A stretch of DNA of 5,340 nucleotides from contig DAOVUK010000268.1 of NCBI GenBank assembly GCA_030632625.1, positions 1 to 5,340 of the forward strand, in the 5' to 3' direction. Shown piece by piece: positions 1 through 5,340 of this stretch (the first letter of the stretch is position 1; the number at the start of each line of letters is the position of its first letter). The DNA is from Gammaproteobacteria bacterium. GTDB lineage: Bacteria; Pseudomonadota; Gammaproteobacteria; GRL18. Below the pieces are notes generated by a model. It saw only the letters and a list, made by a program, of their open reading frames with translations, ran no database searches and was not told where the DNA came from. The position numbers were made by a program, and so were the translations under genes.

Positions 1-1481
1 ATTGTGAAATTTATTCTTGTGAGTGCACCGAAGAAGAAGTAAAGCAATTTGCACCAAAAGGTATTATTTTATCTGGTGGGCCTGAAAGCGTAACGGGTGG
101 CGATACGCCTAGAGCACCTCAGCTTGTGTTTGAGCTGGGTGTTCCTGTTTTGGGTATTTGTTATGGCATGCAAACCATGACCGAACAAATGGGGGGGAAA
201 GTCGAGTCATCTGATCATCGTGAGTTTGGTTATGCACAAATTAGAGCCAGAGGTCACTCTAGATTATTAACTGATATTGAGGATCATGCTTCTGCAGAAG
301 GATATGGTTTATTAGATGTATGGATGAGTCATGGTGACCGGGTTGTTGATTTGCCGAAAGGTTTTAATCTGATTGCCAGTTCTGATGGCGCACCTATTGC
401 TGGTATTGCCAATGAGGAAAAAGCTTTTTATGGTTTACAGTTCCATCCTGAAGTGACTCACACAAAACAAGGAGGTAGAATACTCCAGCGTTTTGTGATT
501 GATATTTGTAATTGTGATGCATTGTGGACGTCCAGCAATATTATTGAAGACAGTATTCATTCGGTACGTGAATCAGTTGGCTCTGATCATGTGGTTTTAG
601 GTTTGTCGGGTGGTGTTGATTCATCAGTAGTTGCTGCCTTGTTACATAAGGCGATAGGCAAACAATTAACCTGCGTGTTTGTTGATACCGGATTATTACG
701 ATTGCATGAAGGCGATCAGGTCATGGCCATGTTTGCTGAGCACATGGGTGTGAACGTGATTCGGGTAGATGCCGAGCAACGTTATTTAGATGCACTTAAA
801 GGTGAAACAGATCCTGAAGCGAAACGCAAAATTATTGGCAATCTGTTTGTAGAGATTTTTGATGAAGAAGCTGGGAAATTGACTGATGCAAAATGGTTGG
901 CACAAGGCACTATTTATCCAGACGTGATTGAATCAGCCGGTTCCAAAAGTGGCAAAGCACATTTAATTAAATCACATCATAATGTAGGCGGTTTGCCAGA
1001 AGATATGAGCTTGAAACTGGTAGAGCCCTTACGTGAATTGTTTAAAGATGAAGTGAGAAAACTGGGATTAGAGTTAGGTTTGCCCGCAGATATGGTTTTT
1101 CGTCACCCTTTCCCCGGGCCGGGTTTGGGTGTCAGGATTTTGGGCGAAGTTAAAAAAGAATATGCTGATTTGCTGCGTCAAGCCGATGCCATTTTTATGG
1201 AAGAGTTGTATAGCCAAGATCTTTATAATAAAGTCAGCCAGGCTTTTGCTGTTTTTTTGCCGGTAAAGTCAGTGGGTGTGATGGGTGATGGTAGACGTTA
1301 TGACTATGTGATTGCATTGCGAGCGGTTGAGACCATTGATTTTATGACGGCACGCTGGGCTCATTTACCTTATGATTTTCTGGATCTGCTTTCACGTAGA
1401 ATTATCAATGAGGTCTCTGGTATATCACGCGTCTGCTATGATATTTCTGGAAAACCGCCTGCTACCATAGAGTGGGAATAA
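1..1481 (+). CDS. guaA: GMP synthase (glutamine-hydrolysing), 5'-truncated by window edge
   Basis: Makes GMP from XMP, ATP and glutamine in the cytoplasm, the last step of de novo guanine nucleotide synthesis. The frame is open from base 3 (bases 1-2 end a preceding codon) to TAA at 1479-1481, giving 492 residues. Compared with the 525-residue E. coli enzyme as I remember it, the first visible Cys matches residue 34, so about 33 N-terminal residues lie off the left edge. The class I glutamine amidotransferase domain comes first: nucleophile Cys in GICYG (codon 159-161), then His and Glu of the triad in FHPEVTH (codons 444-446 and 450-452). The ATP-pyrophosphatase domain follows, with the P-loop SGGVDSS (606-626). 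The C-terminal dimerisation domain includes HPFPGPGLG and ends in the conserved [10 protein letters not shown]. No frameshift or missing catalytic residue is seen. The promoter and start codon are outside the window. tadA follows on the same strand and may be co-transcribed. Confidence 0.97.
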   Translation, partial: CEIYSCECTEEEVKQFAPKGIILSGGPESVTGGDTPRAPQLVFELGVPVLGICYGMQTMTEQMGGKVESSDHREFGYAQIRARGHSRLLTDIEDHASAEGYGLLDVWMSHGDRVVDLPKGFNLIASSDGAPIAGIANEEKAFYGLQFHPEVTHTKQGGRILQRFVIDICNCDALWTSSNIIEDSIHSVRESVGSDHVVLGLSGGVDSSVVAALLHKAIGKQLTCVFVDTGLLRLHEGDQVMAMFAEHMGVNVIRVDAEQRYLDALKGETDPEAKRKIIGNLFVEIFDEEAGKLTDAKWLAQGTIYPDVIESAGSKSGKAHLIKSHHNVGGLPEDMSLKLVEPLRELFKDEVRKLGLELGLPADMVFRHPFPGPGLGVRILGEVKKEYADLLRQADAIFMEELYSQDLYNKVSQAFAVFLPVKSVGVMGDGRRYDYVIALRAVETIDFMTARWAHLPYDFLDLLSRRIINEVSGISRVCYDISGKPPATIEWE

Positions 1482-1519
1482 ACTTAACTGATGATCAGTA
1501 GATTCGCTATGCCATACGG
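1472..1519 (+). other. tadA: Upstream N-terminal coding remnant of tadA with in-frame amber codon
   Basis: The tadA frame continues upstream of the TTG at 1520. From a GTG at 1472, which overlaps the end of guaA by 10 bp, it reads MGINLTDDQ, then TAG at 1499-1501, then IRYAIR, which joins directly to LAQRAEEYGEVPVG. This matches the N-terminus of E. coli TadA (YWMRHALTLAKRA), and the TAG falls where E. coli has the Trp of YWMR. A single change from TGG to TAG would explain it. With this start the zinc-ligand His would be residue 56, against 57 in E. coli, so no length is missing. The original start could also have been codon 1484-1486, now TTA, which has GGGA six bases upstream. The frame and the stop are read directly; the ancestral Trp is inferred. 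Confidence 0.7.
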
Positions 1520-1945
1520 TTGGCGCAACGTGCAGAAGAGTATGGGGAAGTACCTGTTGGTGCTGTGCTGGTTAAAAATGAGCGTTGTATTTCTGAAGGC
1601 TGGAACGCTCCGATACAAAGGCATGACCCCACAGCGCATGCTGAGATTATTGCTATTCGTCAAGCTGGTATGGTTCTGGAAAATTATCGACTGATCGATT
1701 CTACACTATATGTAACACTGGAACCTTGTGTTATGTGCATGGGAGCGATCTCCAATGCCCGTATTAAACGATTGGTTTTTGGCGCGTTTGATCCTAAACG
1801 CGGTGCGGTTTGTAATGCATTGAGTTTAAGCGATGCAAGTTTTTTGAATCATAGTGTTGACTGGAATGGCGGTGTACTTGAGGATGAATGTTCTGCTTTG
1901 ATAGTGGACTTTTTTCGTGCAAAGCGAGATAAGCAAAAACTATAG
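1520..1945 (+). CDS. tadA: tRNA-specific adenosine deaminase (A34 to inosine), N-terminally shortened
   Basis: A zinc-dependent deaminase that converts adenosine 34 of tRNA-Arg(ACG) to inosine so that one tRNA can read several Arg codons; it is essential in E. coli. Counted from the TTG at 1520 (141 residues), the zinc and catalytic motif HAE is H40 and E42 and the second motif PCVMC gives C70 and C73. The family signatures GEVPVGAVLV, GWNAPIQRHDPTAHAE and NYRLIDSTLYVTLEPC are all intact. TTG 1520 is the only usual start after the in-frame TAG at 1499-1501, but no Shine-Dalgarno sequence precedes it. It also removes about 16 residues, including half of the first helix, compared with E. coli. 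The protein may be made poorly, by restart or read-through, or the TAG may be a sequence error. It lies just downstream of guaA, and its TAG stop overlaps that of mltF. Family identity is certain; the start and functionality are not. Confidence 0.88.
   Translation: MAQRAEEYGEVPVGAVLVKNERCISEGWNAPIQRHDPTAHAEIIAIRQAGMVLENYRLIDSTLYVTLEPCVMCMGAISNARIKRLVFGAFDPKRGAVCNALSLSDASFLNHSVDWNGGVLEDECSALIVDFFRAKRDKQKL
1940..1945. other. Overlapping convergent stop codons of tadA and mltF
   Basis: The hexamer CTATAG is its own reverse complement. It supplies the TAG stop of tadA on the plus strand (1943-1945) and the TAG stop of mltF on the minus strand (1942-1940). The two genes therefore end inside one another, with no room for an intergenic terminator. 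Either transcript must run into antisense sequence of the other gene before ending. Confidence 0.9.
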
Positions 1946-3391
1946 CGTTGGCGGTTCAAAACCGAGTGCTTTATTTTCAGGCTTTTCTGGTTTCAATGAC
2001 ATAACATTCTTTTCAATTAGATTTTCTTCAGTAAGCCAGACCAATAAATCATAATAACTACGAATATTTTCCACGTATCGGACGGGTTCTTTACCTCTGG
2101 CATATCCATGCCGGGTTTGTTTGTACCATTTCTTTTGGCTAAGTAAGGGGAGTGATTTTTTTACATCCAGCCATTTATCAGGGTCCCCTTTTCTTGTTTG
2201 AGTCAGGATTCTTGCATCTTCTAAATGTCCAAAACCAACATTATAAGATGCCAGGGCAAACCAGGTGCGGTCTGGCTCCTGAACTCTAGCAGGAATTTTT
2301 TTATGTCTTAGTTTAAAGTATAGCGCTCCCCCTTTAATGCTTTGAGCGGGATCTGTTCTGTCCTTAATACCAAGTTGTTTGGCAGTTCCTTTGGTAAGCA
2401 TCATTAGACCTTTAACGCCTGTTGGAGAGGTAGTGTCAGATCGCCAGTGTGATTCCTGATAACCAATGGCTGCAAGTAATCTCCAGTCAATATTATGTTT
2501 TTTTGCTTCAGCTTTGAAATAGTGTTCATAAACAGGAAGTCTGCTTTCCATATGTTGACGGAATTTACAATTACCGACATAAGTCAGATTCCCCGAATTT
2601 CCATAATGCTTTTCAAGTAAGTGTTTTAACGTTTTGTCACGTTTGATTTGTTTAAAAAAAAGACTGACTTCGTCGTATATACTGTTATCTTTTGATAAGG
2701 GTAAAGCCCAGGCAAGTTGGCGTGGCTCGGTAATATCAAAAGCGATATTCAGTTTGGGATAAAAACGCTTTATTGTACTGGCTTGATGTGAGTCAGCAAT
2801 TGTATAGTCAATTAATCCTTCGTTGACAAGATATAGTAATCCATCAGTCTTTAGCTCGTCGTTAACATTCCAGTTGAGTTCAGGGTGTTTGGTCTTTAAT
2901 TTAAGCAGTGTGTCAATGTGGCTGGTGCCTTTGACTATTTCAATAATTCCATTGGTTAGATCAGAAGCGTTTTGAGGTTTTTTTCTACCTGAACGGTAGA
3001 TAACCTGTTCAGTAATATTCTGGTAAGCGGGAGCAAAGCGCATGTTCTGTTTGCGTTGTTCAGTAATGGTGAGCCCAGCAGCAGCAATATCGGCCTTATC
3101 TTCGGATATGTGGGTTAAAATTTCGTCAAAAGTTTTGGGTATGATGAAGTTGACTTTAACTTGTAGGTGTTTTGCGAATAGCATAACCAGGTCGTATTCC
3201 AAGCCGGTTAAACCCTCAGCGCCTTCATAATAAGTGGTTGGATCTTTGCGTGTCAGTACGTTTAGTGTACCTTCGTGTTTTATTTGTTCGAGTTTTGAAA
3301 ATCCGCGATGTGAAGGAGAATAATCATCACAAGAGTTGAGTATGAATATAGAAAAAAGGCTAATAATTAATGAAAGAATGATTTTCGGCAA
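1940..3391 (-). CDS. mltF: Membrane-bound lytic murein transglycosylase F, predicted lipoprotein
   Basis: Cleaves the beta-1,4 bond between MurNAc and GlcNAc in peptidoglycan, leaving 1,6-anhydroMurNAc ends. The 483 residues begin with a lipoprotein signal: a Lys, a hydrophobic stretch at about 4-19, then lipobox LNSC with C21 as the lipidated residue. A family 3 solute-binding-type domain (about 38-265; ADIAAAGLTIT, DYTIADSHQ) precedes the transglycosylase SLT domain (about 290-450). The catalytic Glu is E313 in YQESHW, followed by SPTGVKGLMML, SYNVGFGHLEDAR and YVENIRSYY, all typical of MltF. It is somewhat shorter than E. coli MltF (about 518 residues), mainly at the C-terminus. The start is TTG: no in-frame ATG or GTG lies between it and an upstream TAA, and a good AAAAGGG ribosome binding site sits eight bases before it. 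It follows pgi on the same strand, now separated from it by a foldback element. Asp at +2 after the lipidated Cys is notable. Confidence 0.93.
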   Translation of the reverse strand: MPKIILSLIISLFSIFILNSCDDYSPSHRGFSKLEQIKHEGTLNVLTRKDPTTYYEGAEGLTGLEYDLVMLFAKHLQVKVNFIIPKTFDEILTHISEDKADIAAAGLTITEQRKQNMRFAPAYQNITEQVIYRSGRKKPQNASDLTNGIIEIVKGTSHIDTLLKLKTKHPELNWNVNDELKTDGLLYLVNEGLIDYTIADSHQASTIKRFYPKLNIAFDITEPRQLAWALPLSKDNSIYDEVSLFFKQIKRDKTLKHLLEKHYGNSGNLTYVGNCKFRQHMESRLPVYEHYFKAEAKKHNIDWRLLAAIGYQESHWRSDTTSPTGVKGLMMLTKGTAKQLGIKDRTDPAQSIKGGALYFKLRHKKIPARVQEPDRTWFALASYNVGFGHLEDARILTQTRKGDPDKWLDVKKSLPLLSQKKWYKQTRHGYARGKEPVRYVENIRSYYDLLVWLTEENLIEKNVMSLKPEKPENKALGFEPPTL

Positions 3392-3399
3392 TTTATTAG

Positions 3400-3406
3400 C
3401 CCTTTT
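3400..3406 (-). promoter_or_regulatory. Ribosome binding site of mltF
   Basis: Read on the minus strand, AAAAGGG is followed by eight bases (CTAATAAA) and then TTG. This purine-rich site at normal spacing supports the TTG at 3391 as the mltF start. A TAA lies in frame seven codons... upstream within the same leader (six codons before the TTG), so no longer N-terminus is possible. Confidence 0.7.
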
Positions 3407-3411
3407 TTACA

Positions 3412-3415
3412 TTTA
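3412..3415 (+). repeat. Left TTTA direct repeat (candidate target site duplication)
   Basis: TTTA sits immediately outside the left inverted repeat and matches the TTTA at 3574-3577 outside the right one. Four A/T bases can match by chance in this composition, so the support comes from both copies abutting the inverted repeats exactly. Confidence 0.6.
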
Positions 3416-3433
3416 GGGCATCTCTATTAATTC
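3416..3433 (+). repeat. Left terminal inverted repeat of the foldback element
   Basis: Begins GGGCATCTCTA and matches the reverse complement of 3556-3573 at 17 of 18 positions. The mismatch is at the twelfth base (T here, A in the other arm). Confidence 0.85.
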
Positions 3434-3485
3434 TGGCTGAGTAGCTATGCGCTTAAAATTTTTGAGAACAAGGCGAAGATCGCAG

Positions 3486-3503
3486 TCAATAGCAAGCTAT
3501 TGA
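3486..3503. repeat. Central perfect hairpin of the foldback element
   Basis: TCAATAGC, loop AA, GCTATTGA: an 8-bp perfect stem. Its centre coincides with the centre of the whole 158-bp element, which shows that the element is one large near-palindrome rather than two unrelated repeats. Confidence 0.85.
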
Positions 3504-3555
3504 TAAGATTTTCAACGAAGTTATCGAAGATTTTAAGTGTATAGATGCCAGTCAT

Positions 3556-3573
3556 GAATTATTAGAGATGCCC
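3556..3573 (-). repeat. Right terminal inverted repeat of the foldback element
   Basis: Ends TAGAGATGCCC, the exact complement of the left end over 11 bp and 17 of 18 bases overall. Confidence 0.85.
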
Positions 3574-3577
3574 TTTA
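3574..3577 (+). repeat. Right TTTA direct repeat, overlapping the pgi stop codon
   Basis: Second copy of TTTA. Bases 3575-3577 are the complement of the pgi stop TAA, so the insertion target included the stop codon, and its duplication left pgi uninterrupted. Confidence 0.6.
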
Positions 3578-5215
3578 GTGTGAGTGTTGTTGGTCGCGGA
3601 GTTTTTTGTAAGTATTTATCAGTGCATTTGTAGAAGAGTCATGAGTATTGATGGTTTCACCGCTCTTAAGTTCCGGTAAAATGGCTTTAGCGAGCACTTT
3701 ACCAAGTTCAACACCCATTTGGTCGAAGGAATTAATGTTCCAGATAACACCTTGTACAAAAATTTTATGTTCATAAAAGGCTAGTAAAGTGCCTAAAGTA
3801 CGTGGTGTAAGTTTTTTGTAAAGAAATGAATTTGAGGGTTTGTTTCCAGGAAAAACTTTAGACATGACCAGAAGCTGGTCTGAGTCCCCAATGTCATTCA
3901 CAACTTCTTCTTTGGTTTTTCCTTTCATTAAGGCTTCTGGTTGTGCCAGGAAATTAGACATCAAAATATCATGATGTACTGGAGAGTCATAATGCCCCTG
4001 GGCGGCAGCAAGAAAATCGCAGGGGATGAGTTTTGTTCCCTGATGAATCAACTGATAAAAAGCGTGTTGACCATTGGTTCCGGTTTGTCCCCATATAATA
4101 GGGCCGGTGTTATAATCAATTTGGTTTCCATCAACAGTTATTGTCTTACCATTACTTTCCATGTCACCTTGTTGAAAATAATCAGCAAAGAAATAAAGTG
4201 ATTGGTCATACGGCAGCAGGCAGTGAGATTCAACTTTGAAAAAATTGTTATACCAGATACCTAATAGAGCCATGGTAACTGGTATGTTTTTTTCCAGTGG
4301 AGTGTCTTTAAAATGTTGGTCCGCCAGGTGGGCTCCCATAAGTAATTCTTCAAAATTATCCATGCCAATGGAAATGGCGATGGACAGTCCTATGGCGGAC
4401 CATAGCGAGTAGCGTCCTCCGACCCAGTCCCAGAATTCGAACATGTTTTCAGGGTCAATGCCAAAAGCAGTTACGTTTTCCTTGTGCGTAGAAATAGCTA
4501 CGAAATGTCTGGTAATTGCTGATTTATCAAATGCAGAGTTAAGTAACCATTTGCGCGCAGTATGCGCATTAGTCATGGTTTCTTTAGTGTTAAAGACTTT
4601 TGACGCAATCAGAAATAAAGTTGTTTCCGGGTTTAATCGTTTTAATGTGGTAATGATATCTGTTTGATCAACATTAGAGACGAAGTGTGCTGTTAAATTG
4701 GGAGTAGAATAGGGTTCTAGGGCTGTTGTAACCATCTTTGGCCCTAAGTCAGAGCCGCCAATCCCTATGTTTACTACATCAGTAATAGGTTTGTTAGTGT
4801 AGCCTTTCCATTCTCCTGAACGAACCTTGTCTGAAAAAATACGCATTTTAGCTAAGACCCGATTAATATCAGGCATGACATTGTTGCCATTAAAGTAAAC
4901 AGGCGTATTGCTTCTGTTTCTAAGAGCTGTGTGTAAAACGGCTCTGTGCTCAGTGGTATTGATGATCTCTCCAGAAAACATAGCTCGAGTTTTTTCGACA
5001 AGATTAGCTTGCTCGGCTAACTTAACAAGGAGAGGAAGGGTGGCGGAGGTTATTCTGTTTTTTGAAAAATCAAAAAGAATATTGTTAAAGTGTAGTGAAA
5101 GTTTGTTGTGACGATCGCTATCAGCAGCAAACTGTTCTTTCATTGATAAGTGGCTAATTTCTTTATGGTGTTTTTTTAGAGCGAGCCATTCAGCTGATTC
5201 TCGTAAGGAAGGCAT
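3575..5215 (-). CDS. pgi: Glucose-6-phosphate isomerase
   Basis: Reversibly converts glucose 6-phosphate to fructose 6-phosphate in the cytoplasm, serving glycolysis, gluconeogenesis and the supply of hexose phosphate for cell-wall sugars. The 546 residues match the usual bacterial length (549 in E. coli) and the N-terminus aligns from the ATG at 5215, so that start is chosen although no strong Shine-Dalgarno is visible. Sugar-isomerase signatures are present: GIGGSDLGP (151-159), [16 protein letters not shown] (262-277) with R268, catalytic-base region GDMESNGK with E353, H384 in GTNGQHAFY, and [10 protein letters not shown] (497-506) with K506; these correspond to Glu357, His388 and Lys518 of the rabbit enzyme. 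The phosphate loop reads SKVFNTKET (205-213) rather than the common SKTFTTQET. It is the first gene of a minus-strand unit ahead of mltF. Its TAA stop touches the foldback element's flanking repeat. Confidence 0.98.
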   Translation of the reverse strand: MPSLRESAEWLALKKHHKEISHLSMKEQFAADSDRHNKLSLHFNNILFDFSKNRITSATLPLLVKLAEQANLVEKTRAMFSGEIINTTEHRAVLHTALRNRSNTPVYFNGNNVMPDINRVLAKMRIFSDKVRSGEWKGYTNKPITDVVNIGIGGSDLGPKMVTTALEPYSTPNLTAHFVSNVDQTDIITTLKRLNPETTLFLIASKVFNTKETMTNAHTARKWLLNSAFDKSAITRHFVAISTHKENVTAFGIDPENMFEFWDWVGGRYSLWSAIGLSIAISIGMDNFEELLMGAHLADQHFKDTPLEKNIPVTMALLGIWYNNFFKVESHCLLPYDQSLYFFADYFQQGDMESNGKTITVDGNQIDYNTGPIIWGQTGTNGQHAFYQLIHQGTKLIPCDFLAAAQGHYDSPVHHDILMSNFLAQPEALMKGKTKEEVVNDIGDSDQLLVMSKVFPGNKPSNSFLYKKLTPRTLGTLLAFYEHKIFVQGVIWNINSFDQMGVELGKVLAKAILPELKSGETINTHDSSTNALINTYKKLRDQQHSH

Positions 5216-5301
5216 TTTTCATACGGTTAAAAATAAAAAGTATGGGCAGTCTACGTAAAGGTGTATATTTTGGCAAATATAATTCGCTAAAACTTATTAG
5301 T

Positions 5302-5329
5302 ATAATATGATATTGTGATATATAATCAA
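5302..5329 (-). promoter_or_regulatory. Candidate sigma-70-type promoter for pgi
   Basis: On the minus strand, TTGATT (5329-5324) stands 16 bases before TATTAT (5307-5302), matching the -35 and -10 consensus at four and five of six positions. Transcription would begin near 5295, giving a leader of about 80 bases before the pgi ATG. The region is very A+T-rich, so chance matches are likely. It also contains two perfect TATAAT words on the plus strand (5301-5306 and 5321-5326), without good -35 partners, that could serve a divergent gene beyond the right edge. I see nothing else in 5216-5340. Confidence 0.4.
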
Positions 5330-5340
5330 GATGGTGCATC

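Larger units (their letters stand above)
3416..3573. mobile_element. MITE-like foldback element, 158 bp, between pgi and mltF
   Basis: The ends carry inverted repeats of 18 bp with one mismatch (outer 11 bp GGGCATCTCTA identical). Inside them the two 79-bp halves remain imperfectly complementary: CTTAAAAT near 3451-3458 pairs with ATTTTAAG near 3530-3537. The exact midpoint (3494.5) is the centre of the perfect hairpin CAATAGC-AA-GCTATTG. The element is flanked on both sides by TTTA, as expected from target duplication. It is too short for a transposase and I see no credible gene in it, so any mobility would have to be supplied in trans by an enzyme that recognises its ends. As RNA it could fold into one long stem in the pgi-mltF transcript. 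I do not recognise a named family. A purely structural intergenic repeat is the alternative, but the flanking duplication favours insertion. Confidence 0.75.

Noticed and set aside
1491..1694. A 67-codon frame from ATG 1491 that looks like the gene after guaA
   Set aside because: It overlaps the conserved TadA sequence in another frame, shows no family resemblance, and stops inside tadA.
1952..1964. Small perfect hairpin CGGTT-CAA-AACCG just past the tadA stop as a terminator
   Set aside because: The stem is only 5 bp with a 3-base loop, and the following sequence is not a clean T-run. It also lies within the mltF coding sequence.
3448..3504. Short plus-strand frame from ATG 3448 inside the foldback element
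   Set aside because: About 18 codons within palindromic repeat DNA, with no ribosome binding site and no recognisable product.
3476..3506. TTGAAA and TTGACT words on the minus strand inside the element as a promoter for mltF
   Set aside because: Neither has a convincing -10 at 16-18 bases; the best partner, TATTGA, matches only three of six positions.
3439..3543. Longer plus-strand open stretch through the foldback element, ending TAG at about 3541-3543
   Set aside because: It lacks an ATG or GTG start after an upstream stop, and its openness is a by-product of the repeat.
3941..5111. Plus-strand open frames of 67-86 codons opposite pgi, and one opposite mltF at 3042-3230
   Set aside because: Antisense shadows of well-conserved genes, with no family features or ribosome binding sites.
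5270..5306. TTGGCA (5270-5275) with TATAAT (5301-5306) as a plus-strand promoter
   Set aside because: The spacing of 25 bases is too long for a sigma-70 promoter.

Overview
This window is a piece of gammaproteobacterial-looking housekeeping chromosome. It is moderately A+T-rich (about 40% G+C by eye, not computed). The proteins read closely against Escherichia coli GuaA, TadA, MltF and Pgi as I recall them, and MltF is mainly a gammaproteobacterial family. A finer assignment, such as a methanotroph of the Methylococcales, would be a guess.

Layout. Positions 1-1481 (+) hold guaA, GMP synthetase, which lacks only about its first 33 codons beyond the left edge. Next on the same strand is tadA, the tRNA adenosine deaminase, open from a TTG at 1520 to 1945. 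Its reading frame continues upstream with recognisable TadA N-terminal sequence, but an in-frame TAG at 1499-1501 interrupts it. It then meets mltF (1940-3391, minus) tail to tail; the two TAG stops share the palindrome CTATAG. Upstream of mltF on the minus strand lies pgi, glucose-6-phosphate isomerase (3575-5215), with a plausible sigma-70-type promoter at 5302-5329.

The most unusual region is the pgi-mltF gap (3392-3574). It is filled almost entirely by a 158-bp foldback element (3416-3573) with 18-bp terminal inverted repeats (17/18 identical). A perfect hairpin sits exactly at its centre, and the direct repeat TTTA flanks it. This has the form of a MITE (miniature inverted-repeat transposable element). 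The right TTTA copy contains the pgi stop codon. Removing the element and one TTTA leaves only 21 bp between pgi and mltF, including the mltF ribosome binding site. The ancestral arrangement was therefore probably a tight pgi-mltF operon that has been split by the insertion.

How the genes relate: guaA and tadA form a co-directional purine/tRNA pair. pgi and mltF have no direct biochemical link, so their pairing is probably positional. I see no multi-gene novel system, defence locus or CRISPR. The points worth a second look are the foldback element, the interrupted tadA N-terminus, the inner-membrane-type lipoprotein signal on MltF, and a substitution in the Pgi phosphate-binding loop.
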